The translations under genes were made by a program, and so were the position numbers. The notes under the pieces are model-generated. The model was not told the origin of the DNA and did no database searches. It saw nothing but the letters and a program-made list of their open reading frames with translations. This document shows positions 1-10,482 of a DNA stretch of 64,000 nt, piece by piece (position 1 is the stretch's first letter; each line of letters starts with the position of its first letter). Source of the stretch: Synechococcus sp. MEDNS5. GTDB lineage: Bacteria; Cyanobacteriota; Cyanobacteriia; PCC-6307; Cyanobiaceae. The DNA is taken from NCBI RefSeq assembly GCF_014279875.1, contig NZ_CP047952.1:1-64000 (forward strand), written 5' to 3'.

Positions 1-4
1 AGGG

Positions 5-13
5 TTTTCCACC
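5..13 (+). promoter_or_regulatory. DnaA-box-like 9-mer near dnaN
   Basis: The 9-mer TTTTCCACC differs by one base from the DnaA box form TTTTCCACA known in cyanobacteria. It lies about 160 bases upstream of dnaN, a common neighbour of the replication origin. Only one copy is visible because the window starts here, so the origin itself probably lies just outside to the left. Origin function is inferred. Confidence 0.4.
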
Positions 14-173
14 ATTTCCCCAAACCCTATTACGGCTGTTTAGTAGTTCTTCTCTTGAAACCTTTTTAATCCAGTAGAACAGGACCAACGCGCCTCAGTT
101 CAGAGCCATTGCACTTCCTGCTCGCCTGTGAAACCTTGGGTGATCATCTTCCCCAGCTGCAGTTACCCACGCG
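14..173 (+). other. dnaN upstream region (possible origin flank)
   Basis: This non-coding stretch precedes dnaN. Its first 60 bases are AT-richer than the rest of the window, and it contains a TTGAAA (55-60) and a TAGAAC (75-80), but the 14-base spacing is too short for a convincing promoter. I see no further clear DnaA box or hairpin. It probably carries the dnaN promoter and leader. Confidence 0.35.
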
Positions 174-1343
174 ATGAAACTGGTCTGTTCCCAGACGGAA
201 CTCAACACCGCACTTCAGCTGGTGAGTCGGGCCGTGGCGTCCCGTCCCACCCATCCGGTGCTCGCCAATGTGCTGCTGACCGCCGATGCCGGCACAGACC
301 GCCTCAGCCTGACGGGGTTTGACCTCAGCCTGGGCATTCAGACCTCGCTCTCTGCATCCGTGGACACCAGCGGTGCGGTCACGCTTCCGGCTCGCCTTTT
401 CGGTGAGATCGTGTCTCGTCTGTCCAGTGATTCCCCCATCACCCTGGCCACCGATGACACCGGCGAGCAGGTGGAACTCACCAGCTTGAGTGGTAGCTAT
501 CAGATGCGCGGCATGCCGGCTGATGATTTCCCCGATCTGCCTTTGGTGGAAAACGGCACAGCGGTCAAGCTTGACCCTGCTGCGTTGGTTCGTGCTTTGC
601 GCAGCACATTGTTTGCAAGCAGTTCTGACGAAGCCAAGCAGCTGCTCACTGGCGTGCATCTGCGCTTCGATCAAACCCGCCTTGAGGCCGCGTCCACAGA
701 TGGTCACCGTCTCGCCGTGTTGAGCGTGGACGATGCCCTGAAGGATGCCATTGCCAGTGGTGATGCTTCTGAAGCCGATGAAAGTGCAGCCCTGGCGGTC
801 ACGCTTCCCGCCCGTTCTCTGCGTGAGGTGGAGCGCTTGATGGCCGGCTGGAAAGGCAACGATCCTGTCAGTCTTTTCTTCGAACGCGGCCAGGTGGTGG
901 TACTGGCGGCCGATCAGATGGTCACCAGCCGCACCCTTGAGGGCACCTATCCAAACTACCGGCAGCTGATTCCTGAGTCTTTCAGTCGCACCATCGGCTT
1001 GGATCGACGGGCCTTTGTTGCCTCCCTCGAACGCATTGCTGTTCTTGCGGATCAGCACAACAATGTCGTCAGGATCAGCAGTGATCCCTCGAAGGGGCTG
1101 ATACAGATCTCTGCTGATGCCCAAGATGTGGGAAGTGGATCTGAGTCTTTGCCCGCTCAGATCGAAGGGGAAGAGGTGCAGATTGCCTTCAACGTGCGTT
1201 ATGTCCTTGATGGCCTCAAGGCCATGGATGGTGAACGCATCGTCTTGTCATGCAATGCGCCGACAACTCCGGCCATTCTCTCTCCGGCAGATGATGGTGC
1301 TGGCCTCACCTACCTCGTGATGCCCGTGCAGATTCGCTCCTGA
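174..1343 (+). CDS. dnaN: DNA polymerase III beta subunit (sliding clamp)
   Basis: The 389-residue product has the usual length for the bacterial beta clamp, which forms a ring-shaped dimer around DNA and tethers the replicative polymerase. The N-terminus (MKLVCSQTELNTAL) and the C-terminal ending VMPVQIR, close to the usual PMR(L/I) tail, are family-typical and bracket three domains of about 125 residues. The ATG at 174 gives exactly the expected N-terminus. It is the first gene of a plus-strand run that continues with the PRC-barrel gene only three bases later. A long antisense frame runs through it but has no protein features. Confidence 0.97.
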   Translation: MKLVCSQTELNTALQLVSRAVASRPTHPVLANVLLTADAGTDRLSLTGFDLSLGIQTSLSASVDTSGAVTLPARLFGEIVSRLSSDSPITLATDDTGEQVELTSLSGSYQMRGMPADDFPDLPLVENGTAVKLDPAALVRALRSTLFASSSDEAKQLLTGVHLRFDQTRLEAASTDGHRLAVLSVDDALKDAIASGDASEADESAALAVTLPARSLREVERLMAGWKGNDPVSLFFERGQVVVLAADQMVTSRTLEGTYPNYRQLIPESFSRTIGLDRRAFVASLERIAVLADQHNNVVRISSDPSKGLIQISADAQDVGSGSESLPAQIEGEEVQIAFNVRYVLDGLKAMDGERIVLSCNAPTTPAILSPADDGAGLTYLVMPVQIRS

Positions 1344-1346
1344 GCC

Positions 1347-2117
1347 TTGCCCCTGCCCGATCCGTTTCTTCTCAGCGATCTGCTTCGCCATCGTGTGCGC
1401 TGTGATCAGGGACTTGATCACGGCCCTGGCGTGATGGCCTGGATGCATCCTCCCGTGCATCGCCTTCTCGGTTGGGTCAGCCGTCCGTCCGCCCTGCGCA
1501 GCAGTCGGGATGTTTGGAGGTTGGATCAATGCTGCGGCGTGGATGATCAACAGGTGTTTGTGAAAGGACTGCCGGCGGAGACCGACCAGCTGACTCTGGA
1601 TCGACTACCCACGCTTCTGGATGCGGATCTCCTCGATCGGGATGGCCAGCGGTTGGGCCAGGTCGCCGATCTCGCGTTTGTTCCCACGACCGGTGAGATC
1701 CTCTATTACCTCGTGGCCCGCAGCGATCCAAGGCTGCCTGGAAGCAGCCGTTGGCGTCTCAGCCCCGAGCGCATCGTCGATCAGCAACCCGGACGGGTCT
1801 CCACGGCCCTTCGGGACCTTGATGATCTGCCCCAGGCTCGCGCCAGTGTCCGTCAAGATTTGGTGCGCCGGTCCCGTCAATGGCGTGAGCAGCTCCAGCA
1901 GTTGGGTGATCGCGCTGGAGAACGCTTGGAAGGTTGGCTGGAGGAGCCGCCTTGGGAGGAGCCGTCGCGGCGCGAAGCCTCCGACGATCAATGGCCTGAG
2001 TCACGATCAACCCCTTCGGATGGCCGCGAAGCCTGGGATGACGAGGACTGGTCTGATTTCGGAGAGCCCCGCAGGCATCGATCCCGTCCTGATCACGACG
2101 AAGACCCCTGGATCTGA
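1347..2117 (+). CDS. PRC-barrel domain protein, function unknown
   Basis: The 256-residue protein contains a PRC-barrel-like segment at about residues 88-150 (LLDADLLDRDGQRLGQV, then a beta-rich stretch), and a possible first barrel half around 55-78. The last 100 residues are highly charged, with many Arg, Glu, Asp and Trp residues, and look disordered. PRC-barrel proteins occur in RNA metabolism and photosynthetic assembly; no specific role can be assigned. The frame opens with TTG at 1347 directly after dnaN; a later start is possible because the first 40 residues look poorly constrained. Its position between dnaN and purL suggests cotranscription. Confidence 0.75.
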   Translation: MPLPDPFLLSDLLRHRVRCDQGLDHGPGVMAWMHPPVHRLLGWVSRPSALRSSRDVWRLDQCCGVDDQQVFVKGLPAETDQLTLDRLPTLLDADLLDRDGQRLGQVADLAFVPTTGEILYYLVARSDPRLPGSSRWRLSPERIVDQQPGRVSTALRDLDDLPQARASVRQDLVRRSRQWREQLQQLGDRAGERLEGWLEEPPWEEPSRREASDDQWPESRSTPSDGREAWDDEDWSDFGEPRRHRSRPDHDEDPWI

Positions 2118-2171
2118 ATGCGGATGGCCTGCTGGCCGTCGGCAACACTGGGGAGAGATGACCGGTTGGCT

Positions 2172-4505
2172 GTGACTCAGTCCCCTTCAGCGGATGGATC
2201 CTTTGATGTGACCTCTGCACTGCGCCAGGAAGGGCTGACGCAGAAGGATTACGCTGAAATTCAGCGCCGACTTGGCCGGAATCCCAACAGGGCGGAGCTG
2301 GGAATGTTCGGTGTGATGTGGTCTGAGCATTGCTGTTACCGCAATTCCCGCCCTCTCCTGCGCGGTTTTCCAACCGACGGCCCTCGCGTCCTGGTTGGCC
2401 CAGGAGAGAACGCCGGTGTGGTGGATCTGGGGGAGGGGCACCGCCTGGCTTTCAAGATTGAAAGTCATAACCATCCTTCGGCGGTGGAGCCCTTTCAAGG
2501 TGCTGCCACGGGGGTGGGAGGGATCCTTCGGGACATCTTCACCATGGGAGCCCGACCGATCGCTTTGCTCAATGCGCTGCGTTTCGGTCCTCTCGATGAA
2601 CCCATCACCCGCGGGCTGGTGGAGGGTGTTGTGGCGGGGATCTCCCATTACGGCAATTGCGTCGGGGTGCCGACCGTGGGTGGGGAAGTGGCCTTCGACC
2701 CCGCTTATCGCGGCAACCCCCTGGTGAATGCGATGGCTCTGGGCCTTATGGAGACAGATGACATCGTGAAATCGGGGGCGTCCGGTGTGGGCAATCCTGT
2801 GGTGTACGTGGGCAGCACCACGGGCCGCGACGGGATGGGGGGCGCCAGCTTCGCCAGTGCCGAACTCAGCGCGGATTCCTTGGATGATCGCCCTGCGGTG
2901 CAGGTGGGTGATCCCTTTCTTGAAAAGGGACTGATTGAAGCTTGCCTCGAAGCATTCCAGAGCGGCGATGTGGTGGCTGCCCAGGACATGGGGGCTGCGG
3001 GCCTCACTTGCAGCTGCTCAGAGATGGCCGCCAAAGGAGATGTGGGAGTGGAGCTGGATCTCGACAGGGTTCCAGCCCGTGAACAGGGCATGACTGCATA
3101 CGAGTTCCTGCTGTCCGAATCGCAGGAGCGGATGCTGTTTGTGGTGCAGGCCGGTCGGGAGGAGGCGTTGATGCAGCGTTTCCGCCGCTGGGGCTTGCAG
3201 GCGGCCGTTGTGGGACAGGTTCTTGCGGAACCCGTCGTGCGTGTGCTTCAGCACGGATCGGTGGCTGCCGAGGTTCCTGCCCGGGCCCTTGCGGAAGACA
3301 CTCCGATCAATGAGCACACCTTGATTTCAGAGCCTCCAGAGGACATCCAGCAGCACTGGTGCTGGTCGGAGACTGATCTTCCCCAGATGCCAAGCGATCA
3401 CGACTGGGGAGCGGATCTTCTGGCTCTGCTTGATGACCCCACCATCGCCAGTAAACGTTGGGTTTATCGCCAATATGATCAGCAGGTGCTCGCCAATACG
3501 GTTGTGCCCGCTGGTGGCGCGGATGCTGCTGTAGTGCGGCTTCGGCCTCAGCAAGGGGATGGATCGCTTCGGGGATCGAACCGAGGGGTAGCGGCCACGG
3601 TCGACTGTCCCAATCGTTGGGTGGCTCTGGACCCTGAACGTGGCGCCATGGCCGCCGTGGCCGAGGCTGCCCGCAATCTCAGTTGCGTTGGGGCTGCCCC
3701 GGTGGCTGTTACCGACAACCTCAACTTTCCATCTCCAGAAACGTCCAAGGGCTACTGGCAGTTGGCCATGGCCTGCCGAGGGCTCTCCGAGGGCTGTCGG
3801 GTGCTGGGCACCCCAGTGACGGGGGGGAATGTGTCGCTGTACAACGAAACCCGCGCTGACGACGGCAGCCTGCAACCGATTCATCCCACGCCCGTTGTGG
3901 GCATGGTGGGACTGGTCGAAGATCTTCGTCTGGTGGGTGGTCTGGCCTGGCGTCAACCGGGCGATGCCGTTCTGCTTCTTGGGGTCTCCACAGATGAACG
4001 CCAGGATGACCGCGTCGGATTGGCCGGCAGCAGCTATCAGGGGGTGATCCATGGCCTGCTGACCGGCAGACCTCCAAGGGTTGACCTTGATCTTGAGCTG
4101 CGCGTTCAGGCTTTGGTACGGCAGGCCTGGGATCAAGGGCTGCTCGCGTCTGCCCATGACAGCAGTGATGGTGGACTGGCCGTTGCTTTGGCTGAATGCT
4201 CGATTGCCTCCGGCCTTGGCGTGGATGGGTCGTTGCCTGGCGATGGCGTCCATCCGGAGCGGAGTCTTTTTGCTGAGGGAGGAGCCCGCATCGTCGTGTC
4301 CGTGCGGGCGGAGTGCATGGAAGCCTGGATGTCGCTGCTGGCCTCTGATGCCCATGCCGCTGTTCCGGTGACCACTCTCGGAGCCGTGGCGGATCACGGA
4401 CGCTTCCGACTCTCCTTGGGATCGCAACCCGTGCTGGATCTGGCGATGCAAACACTGACGGAGTGTTTTGAGCAGGCTCTTCCCCGTCGGCTGGGAACAG
4501 CGTGA
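2172..4505 (+). CDS. purL: Phosphoribosylformylglycinamidine synthase subunit PurL
   Basis: PurL is the ATP-dependent synthetase subunit that converts FGAR to FGAM in purine synthesis, working with PurQ and PurS. At 777 residues it is the short, multi-subunit form rather than the 1300-residue fused form. The signature [18 protein letters not shown] is present near residue 100, and two tandem AIRS-like halves follow. I chose GTG at 2172 (VTQSPSADG) over the in-frame ATG at 2118, because the extra 18 residues are unlike the family. The stop overlaps the purF ATG (TGATG), so the two are probably translationally coupled. Confidence 0.95.
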   Translation: MTQSPSADGSFDVTSALRQEGLTQKDYAEIQRRLGRNPNRAELGMFGVMWSEHCCYRNSRPLLRGFPTDGPRVLVGPGENAGVVDLGEGHRLAFKIESHNHPSAVEPFQGAATGVGGILRDIFTMGARPIALLNALRFGPLDEPITRGLVEGVVAGISHYGNCVGVPTVGGEVAFDPAYRGNPLVNAMALGLMETDDIVKSGASGVGNPVVYVGSTTGRDGMGGASFASAELSADSLDDRPAVQVGDPFLEKGLIEACLEAFQSGDVVAAQDMGAAGLTCSCSEMAAKGDVGVELDLDRVPAREQGMTAYEFLLSESQERMLFVVQAGREEALMQRFRRWGLQAAVVGQVLAEPVVRVLQHGSVAAEVPARALAEDTPINEHTLISEPPEDIQQHWCWSETDLPQMPSDHDWGADLLALLDDPTIASKRWVYRQYDQQVLANTVVPAGGADAAVVRLRPQQGDGSLRGSNRGVAATVDCPNRWVALDPERGAMAAVAEAARNLSCVGAAPVAVTDNLNFPSPETSKGYWQLAMACRGLSEGCRVLGTPVTGGNVSLYNETRADDGSLQPIHPTPVVGMVGLVEDLRLVGGLAWRQPGDAVLLLGVSTDERQDDRVGLAGSSYQGVIHGLLTGRPPRVDLDLELRVQALVRQAWDQGLLASAHDSSDGGLAVALAECSIASGLGVDGSLPGDGVHPERSLFAEGGARIVVSVRAECMEAWMSLLASDAHAAVPVTTLGAVADHGRFRLSLGSQPVLDLAMQTLTECFEQALPRRLGTA

Positions 4506-6010
4506 TGCAGAATTCTGAAGGAAATCCGAAGTCGAGGCGGACCGTGCATCAGCTCGAGGCGGAGCGTCCCGATCGGATGGAGGAAGCCTGCGGTGTGTTC
4601 GCCGTTCAGGCCTCCGAGCAACCGGTGGCCAACCTGGCTTATTTCGGCCTGTATGCCTTGCAGCATCGCGGCCAGGAATCTGCAGGCATCGCTGTGTTCA
4701 ACCAGGGCAAGGTCCGTCTTCATAAAGACATGGGCCTGGTCAGTCAGGTGTTCGATCAAGACGTGCTCGCCCGGATGCCCGGTGATCTCGCCATCGGCCA
4801 CAACCGTTATTCCACAACTGGCAGCAGCAGGGTCTGCAATGCCCAGCCGGTGGTTCTGATGACGCGCCTTGGTCCATTTGCGCTGGCCCACAACGGCAAT
4901 CTGGTCAATGCCGCTGAATTACGGGAACGCATTGATGACGGACAGGTGGAATTCACGTCCACCACTGATTCCGAGTTGATTGCCTTTGCCGTTCAGCAGG
5001 CTGTGGATCGCGGGCTCGACTGGAAGGCTGCGATCACCTCTGCGGTGTCGCTCTGCCAGGGGGCCTTCAGTTTGGTGATCGGCACTCCAGAAGCGCTTTA
5101 CGGTCTGCGCGACGGTTATGGCATTCGACCGTTGGTGTTTGGTTCGCTCGGTGAGGACTCCAGTGGTCAGTGGGTTCTCAGCAGTGAAACCTGTGGGCTC
5201 GACATCATCGGGGCTGCCTTCGTTGATGACGTGCAGCCCGGTGAGCTGGTCACCTTTCTCCCTGGGGATTCCACTCCTCAAAGGGAGTGTTGGATTGAAC
5301 CCACCACGCGCATGTGCGTGTTTGAGATGATCTATTTCGCCAGGCCGGACAGCCGGTTTTTCGGTGAATCGTTGTACAGCTATCGCCAGCGCATTGGCCA
5401 GATCCTTGCCAGGGAATCAGCAGTGGAGGCTGATCTGGTGATCGGCGTTCCTGATTCCGGTATTCCTGCTGCGATCGGATACTCCCAGGCCACCGGACTG
5501 CCCTATGCCGATGGTCTGATCAAGAACCGTTACGTCGGTCGCACCTTCATTCAGCCCACCCAAGCGATGCGCGAAGCCGGCATTCGCGTGAAGCTCAATC
5601 CCCTTCCCGATGTGCTCAATGGCAAACGCGTTGTGGTGATCGATGATTCGATCGTGCGTGGAACAACCAGTCGCAAGCTTGTACAGGCCCTTCGTGACGC
5701 CGGAGCCACAGAGGTGCATATGCGCATCAGCTCACCACCGGTGACCCATCCCTGCTTCTACGGCATCGACACCGATACGCAGGATCAATTGATCGCTGCC
5801 CGCTACACCTTGGAGGAGATTGAGGCCCATCTCAAGGTGGACTCACTGGCTTACCTCAGCCAAGAAGGAATGTTGGAGGCGGCTGGCGCTGATTCCAAAC
5901 ATTTTTGTACCGCCTGTTTTGACGGTGATTACCCCGTGCCCATGGATGAGTCGATGCGATCCAGCAAACTGATGCTGGAACCTGCCGGTGTGGCTGCCAA
6001 TCTGGGTTGA
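4505..6010 (+). CDS. purF: Amidophosphoribosyltransferase
   Basis: PurF makes 5-phosphoribosylamine from PRPP and glutamine, the first committed step of purine synthesis. The glutamine-amidotransferase nucleophile is the Cys in EEACGVFAV at residue 29. It must become N-terminal by removal of a 28-residue propeptide, as in the Bacillus-type enzyme. The PRPP-binding motif VVVIDDSIVRGTTS is intact. A C-terminal CxxC (FCTAC, about residues 468-471) fits the iron-sulfur-cluster class. ATG at 4505 shares one base with the purL stop; an in-frame GTG lies one codon earlier. It meets the topoisomerase gene tail to tail with two bases between. Confidence 0.96.
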   Translation: MQNSEGNPKSRRTVHQLEAERPDRMEEACGVFAVQASEQPVANLAYFGLYALQHRGQESAGIAVFNQGKVRLHKDMGLVSQVFDQDVLARMPGDLAIGHNRYSTTGSSRVCNAQPVVLMTRLGPFALAHNGNLVNAAELRERIDDGQVEFTSTTDSELIAFAVQQAVDRGLDWKAAITSAVSLCQGAFSLVIGTPEALYGLRDGYGIRPLVFGSLGEDSSGQWVLSSETCGLDIIGAAFVDDVQPGELVTFLPGDSTPQRECWIEPTTRMCVFEMIYFARPDSRFFGESLYSYRQRIGQILARESAVEADLVIGVPDSGIPAAIGYSQATGLPYADGLIKNRYVGRTFIQPTQAMREAGIRVKLNPLPDVLNGKRVVVIDDSIVRGTTSRKLVQALRDAGATEVHMRISSPPVTHPCFYGIDTDTQDQLIAARYTLEEIEAHLKVDSLAYLSQEGMLEAAGADSKHFCTACFDGDYPVPMDESMRSSKLMLEPAGVAANLG

Positions 6011-6012
6011 GA

Positions 6013-8478
6013 TCAGCTCAGAAGAGGAACAATGCGTTCGAGCGTTTCTCCGGTTTTGAGCGTCAGATGATTCGGCTCCCCGGTGAGCAGTCGGCCATGG
6101 CGGCCGGATGAGGTAACGATGCCCACCAGTCCGGAGCCGACGCAAGCTGCACAGAGTCGGTCTTCCCGTTCGCTTCCATCCTGTTCGGGTTGCCAACCGA
6201 TCACACCCAGATCTCCCCGTTGACAGACACGTACATCGTCGAGAGACAGGGATTTGATCATGCCCTGACGGCTGAACAGCAGCAGTGGATCCCGTTGTTC
6301 CGGGTCTGTGGTGACTGCAGCAATCAAGGTTTCTTGAGGCAGCAGACGCATGGCGACGGGGCCTTGAGCCAACTTGCCCATCAAGGGGAGGTTCGCTTCC
6401 GTGATCGGGAGATGCAGGACCCGACCGAGATCACTGATCAGAGACAGAGCTCCTCCCTCCTGGCAGATCACTGCAGTTTTGAGTTCAACGCCTTCCTTGA
6501 GTTTCACCACACTGGCTGCCCGTCCGGAGAGGTCCAGCAGTTCCTGCATCGGCAGCCGTTTGAAACGGCCGTCGCTGCTCAGAAGTCCGAGTGATGAGAC
6601 CGCTGCCTTGTTGCTGTCGCCCTCCGCATCGGGTAGCTGTAAGACCGACACAACCGGATCTCCTTGCAACGCTGTGGGGAGGAATCGTTCCAGGTTTCCG
6701 GGTTGCTGTCCTGCGAATTCCCAGCGGATCAGTGCAACCCGTCCACTCGCGGTCACAGCCAGAAGTTTGGCCACCGGTTTGATCGGCAGGATGATCCTGG
6801 CCGGGGATGGCTCATCACCCAGTGCTGTTGGCTCATTGAGGTGCAGTCGGCCCATCAATTGAGGACTGATCACCTTCACCTGACCGTCGTCTTGGATCAG
6901 GATCCGCGAATCGGGAGGGAGGGCATCGAGAGCCTGGCGGCGCTGCAGTTCTGCATTGGGGCGCTGATTGGCAGCCCGTTCTGCCAGGAGGTGATCACCT
7001 CCTTCCACAAGGCGTGTGCGGCGAGGGGTTGCAAATCGCTTCTTGAGTTGACGCAGTTCCTGGATGAGGGCATCCAGCAACTGATCGCGATTGTCCAGCA
7101 GTAGTTTCAGGCGATGGCGTTCAGCTCTCAGCTCTTCCGCTTCCTGCCGGAGGCTCTCCCGCTCCAAACCGGTTAACCGTCGCAGGGGCATGGCCAGAAC
7201 GGCGTCGGCCTGACGTTCGCTGAGATCGAGATGCACCATCAGGCTGGCCCTCGCCGCAGCGGCATCCTGTGCTTCCTGAATCATGGCAATCACCCTCTGC
7301 AGGGATTGCAGAGCGGTGATCAGACCTTCCACCACCTCGAGGCGATCTTCCGCTTTGCGCAGGGCGTGGCTTGTGCGGCGGATCAGCGTCAGTTCCCGGT
7401 AATCGAGGAACGTCTGCAGAAGCCGGCGCAGGGACAGCTGCTGGGGTTGGCCATCCACGAGGGCCAGCATGATGGCTCCGAAATTGCTCTGCAGGGATGT
7501 CCGTCGTTGGAGATCTTTCAGAACTGCGTCTGGCTCAGCATCGCGGCGAAGTTCCACGACGACGCGCATTCCTTCGCGATCGCTTTCATCTCTGATGTCG
7601 GCGATGCCGCCGATCTTGCCGTCATTGACCTGTTCGGCCAGCTTTTCGATCCACCCGGCTTTGCTCAGTTGGTAGGGCAGTTCGGTCACGATCACCGCAT
7701 TCCGTTTGTGACGGCCCTTGCCCAGTTGCACCTCTTCCACATGAGCCACACCGCGCATCGGAATGCTTCCGCGCCCGCGCAGGTAGGTGTCCCGGACCCC
7801 GCTTCCTAGAAGCACTTCGCCGCCGGTGGGGAAATCGGGTCCAGGGATCAGGCTGAGCAGTTTTTCATCGCTCAGATCCGGTTTGCGCACCAGGGCGATC
7901 AGTCCGTCCACCACCTCTCCAAGGTTGTGGGGGGGGATGCTGGTGGCCATGCCCACAGCGATGCCTGAACAGCCGTTGAGGAGAAGAAATGGCAGCTGAG
8001 CAGGCAGAACCGTGGGTTCCTGCTGGGACCCATCGAAGTTGTTGGCGAAGTCGACGGTGTCGTTGCCGATCTCATCCAGGAGGCCTTCATGGGCAATCGG
8101 AGCCAAGCGGGTCTCCGTGTAACGCATCGCTGCCGGAGGATCGTCGTCGACCGAGCCGAAATTGCCGTGCCCATCCAACAGGGGATGACGGCTGGAGAAG
8201 GTTTGCACCAGACGAACAAGGGCGTCGTAGACCGCCTGATCGCCGTGGGGGTGGTATTTGCCCAGAACGTCGCCTACAACCCGTGCACATTTGCGGTACG
8301 GGCGGTCTGGCGTGAGGCCCAGTTCATGCATCGCGTAGAGGATGCGGCGTTGAACCGGTTTGAGTCCATCGCGCACATCAGGCAGTGCCCTGCCCACGAT
8401 CACGCTCATGGCGTACTCGAGGTAGGAGCGCTGCATCTCTTGATGCAGGGCGATCGGTTGAACGCGCTCCTCAGCCAT
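6013..8478 (-). CDS. Type II topoisomerase subunit A (GyrA/ParC family)
   Basis: This 821-residue protein is the DNA-cleaving subunit of a type IIA topoisomerase. The catalytic tyrosine is Tyr120 in AAMRYTETR, and the winged-helix region [16 protein letters not shown] is conserved. The C-terminal third has beta-pinwheel-like repeats, but I cannot find the GyrA box (QRRGGKG-type); the nearest match is [10 protein letters not shown] near the end. That box is needed for DNA wrapping by gyrase, so this may be a ParC-like or second GyrA-like protein rather than the supercoiling gyrase. It is probably the last gene of a queG-TPR-topoisomerase run, 88 bases after the TPR gene. Confidence 0.9.
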   Translation of the reverse strand: MAEERVQPIALHQEMQRSYLEYAMSVIVGRALPDVRDGLKPVQRRILYAMHELGLTPDRPYRKCARVVGDVLGKYHPHGDQAVYDALVRLVQTFSSRHPLLDGHGNFGSVDDDPPAAMRYTETRLAPIAHEGLLDEIGNDTVDFANNFDGSQQEPTVLPAQLPFLLLNGCSGIAVGMATSIPPHNLGEVVDGLIALVRKPDLSDEKLLSLIPGPDFPTGGEVLLGSGVRDTYLRGRGSIPMRGVAHVEEVQLGKGRHKRNAVIVTELPYQLSKAGWIEKLAEQVNDGKIGGIADIRDESDREGMRVVVELRRDAEPDAVLKDLQRRTSLQSNFGAIMLALVDGQPQQLSLRRLLQTFLDYRELTLIRRTSHALRKAEDRLEVVEGLITALQSLQRVIAMIQEAQDAAAARASLMVHLDLSERQADAVLAMPLRRLTGLERESLRQEAEELRAERHRLKLLLDNRDQLLDALIQELRQLKKRFATPRRTRLVEGGDHLLAERAANQRPNAELQRRQALDALPPDSRILIQDDGQVKVISPQLMGRLHLNEPTALGDEPSPARIILPIKPVAKLLAVTASGRVALIRWEFAGQQPGNLERFLPTALQGDPVVSVLQLPDAEGDSNKAAVSSLGLLSSDGRFKRLPMQELLDLSGRAASVVKLKEGVELKTAVICQEGGALSLISDLGRVLHLPITEANLPLMGKLAQGPVAMRLLPQETLIAAVTTDPEQRDPLLLFSRQGMIKSLSLDDVRVCQRGDLGVIGWQPEQDGSEREDRLCAACVGSGLVGIVTSSGRHGRLLTGEPNHLTLKTGETLERIVPLLS

Positions 8479-8566
8479 CCGGTTCGGGATTAAGAAGGCA
8501 GAAGGGGCTCAGCCTACAGATCTTCTTTCGCTTGACCAGCCCAAATCCTGCGGAAAAGGCGCCAAT

Positions 8567-9463
8567 TCATTCGGCTGTTGTGGGATCGGCATTGGCTTCT
8601 GCCCGTTCTACAGCGCCTTTTAATGCTCCTTCTGAGAGCAAGGTTTCAGTGGCTTGGCGCAATTTCAGGCCCCAGAGTTGGTTTTCCTGATGGCCGGGAA
8701 GAACGTAATTGGGATCCTCCGCAAGGGCCTTGCGTGCCAGATCGATGGATTCAGAGTCTCCGGGTTTCTGCTTATTGAGAGCAGCGGCCAGCGCCAGCAT
8801 TGGCTCAGCGTTGCGTTTGATCGTGAGGACGGAACGCCAACGTTTGATCGCCTCGCTCGTGTTGCCCATTTCGAACAGCACCAGCGCCTGATTGTTGAGC
8901 GCTTCCCAAAAACTTGGCTTGATGGTGGTGGCCTGTTCAAATGCACGCAAGGCCTGGCGCAGGTCGTCCTGCATCACCCGGGCATTGCCGAGATCGAAGT
9001 AGGCCCCTGCGTTTTTAGGATCAAGACGCAAGCCCTCATCCAATAACGGAATGGCGTCATCCGGGCGGTTGTCCCTGAGGGCCAGCGATGCTTCAGCGAA
9101 CCAGAGCCCCGCTTTCCCGGGGTTCAGAGATTTGGCCTTGGCCAGGGATCCCGCTGCAGCTTTGAGTTGATCACTGCGAAGCTGGGCTTCGGCCAGTACC
9201 GACCACAAGCGTTCGTCGTTCGGTTGCAGCCGAACAGCCAGGGCCGCCAGACGGGAGGCTTCCTCCGGTTGACCGAGTCTCAGAAGCTGTGCGGCCGTGC
9301 GGCCGATGCCAACCCCTGCACCCTCCAATTCCTGGGTGCTGGGTGTGTACACGTAGGGAACCAAGGCCCTTGCAGGGGCCGTTGTTGTGGCACCAACCGA
9401 TCCCAGCACCATGGAGATCACCAGGGACTTCTGCCAGAGCTTCCAGGAACGAGCCGGTCCCAT
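8567..9463 (-). CDS. Exported TPR-repeat protein
   Basis: The 298-residue protein starts with a signal-peptide-like segment (basic start, hydrophobic 15-25, Ala-rich cleavage region ending near ARA at 31-33). It then has at least four tetratricopeptide repeats between about residues 55 and 230, for example AGAYFDLGNARVMQDD and WEALNNQALVLFEMGN. TPRs form protein-binding scaffolds, so a periplasmic or thylakoid-lumen assembly role is possible but not shown. It sits 15 bases after queG and ahead of the topoisomerase gene on the same strand. Confidence 0.85.
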   Translation of the reverse strand: MGPARSWKLWQKSLVISMVLGSVGATTTAPARALVPYVYTPSTQELEGAGVGIGRTAAQLLRLGQPEEASRLAALAVRLQPNDERLWSVLAEAQLRSDQLKAAAGSLAKAKSLNPGKAGLWFAEASLALRDNRPDDAIPLLDEGLRLDPKNAGAYFDLGNARVMQDDLRQALRAFEQATTIKPSFWEALNNQALVLFEMGNTSEAIKRWRSVLTIKRNAEPMLALAAALNKQKPGDSESIDLARKALAEDPNYVLPGHQENQLWGLKLRQATETLLSEGALKGAVERAEANADPTTAE

Positions 9464-9478
9464 CGTTGAACCACAAGT

Positions 9479-10441
9479 TCAATCCAGGGTAGGTCCGCCA
9501 TCGAGGTGTGCGGCTTCAGCGTTGCGACGCCACATCCAGGGTTTGATGCGCCTCAGTGCCGACCCTTTCAACCGTTCCGACCAGTCCTGATCCGTCCAGT
9601 TCTGGATGATGTCCGGGGTCAGATCCAGCAGCCAGGGTCTTGGCTGCATGTCGGGATCATCACTGGAGGGCACATCGCTCTGATTGAAAGGGCAGACGTC
9701 CTGGCAGATATCGCATCCGACGACCCAGGGCCCCAGGGCTTTGGCGATCGCCGCCGGGAGCTCCCCACTGCGATTTTCAATCGTGTGGTAAGCGATGCAC
9801 CGCCTGGAGTCCACCACAAACGGTTCGGTGATCGCCTGCGTCGGGCATGCGTCCATGCAGGCTCGGCAACGACCGCAACGGGACTCAGCCGGTTGATCAG
9901 CAACGAGGGGTTCTGTGGTGAGCAGATGCCCGACCACCATCCACGACCCGCGCTTGGGGTGAATCACGTTGCTGTGCTTTCCGATCCAGCCCAACCCAGC
10001 TTCTTCCGCCCAAGCTTTATCAAGCAGTGGTTCAGCGTCCACGCAGGCTCGCCAGCGGCAGTTCGGTTTCTGTTCCTGGAGCCAGCGACCCACCCTCCTG
10101 AGGCGCTGGTTCACCACCCGGTGGTAATCGCGGCCCCATCCGTAGCGAGCTACTGCCAGGCGGTCGTGGCGGCGTTCATGAGCAACGTGATAGTTCAGCC
10201 CAACGGCCAGCAAGCTTCGAGCTCCTTCCAGAAGGGTGTCTGCAGACCTCCGTCTAGGTGCCGCCATCCAACCCATATCGGCTTGGTGTCCGGCTTCCAG
10301 CCAACGTTGCAAGGCATCCGTGCGCAGGTGCAGGCGTGGACTGCCGGGGAGCGCGGCGATGCCGACGGGTTCGAATCCTTCTGCTTTGGCTCGCTCCTTG
10401 AGGGCCAGGCTCAGCTGTACTCCGTCGTCGGGGACGTTCAC
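9479..10441 (-). CDS. queG: Epoxyqueuosine reductase QueG
   Basis: QueG performs the last step of queuosine synthesis in tRNA, reducing epoxyqueuosine with cobalamin and two 4Fe-4S clusters. The ferredoxin-like motifs CGRCRACMDACP and CDICQDVCPFN are both complete. I placed the start at GTG 10441 (VNVPDDG), giving 320 residues; upstream codons would overlap the divergent gene at 10483 and do not resemble the family. The need for cobalamin fits with the cbiD gene at 43 kb. Confidence 0.93.
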   Translation of the reverse strand: MNVPDDGVQLSLALKERAKAEGFEPVGIAALPGSPRLHLRTDALQRWLEAGHQADMGWMAAPRRRSADTLLEGARSLLAVGLNYHVAHERRHDRLAVARYGWGRDYHRVVNQRLRRVGRWLQEQKPNCRWRACVDAEPLLDKAWAEEAGLGWIGKHSNVIHPKRGSWMVVGHLLTTEPLVADQPAESRCGRCRACMDACPTQAITEPFVVDSRRCIAYHTIENRSGELPAAIAKALGPWVVGCDICQDVCPFNQSDVPSSDDPDMQPRPWLLDLTPDIIQNWTDQDWSERLKGSALRRIKPWMWRRNAEAAHLDGGPTLD

Positions 10442-10482
10442 GAAAACTGACCGTAAAGTTAGATACCTTTTGACATCGTGAC

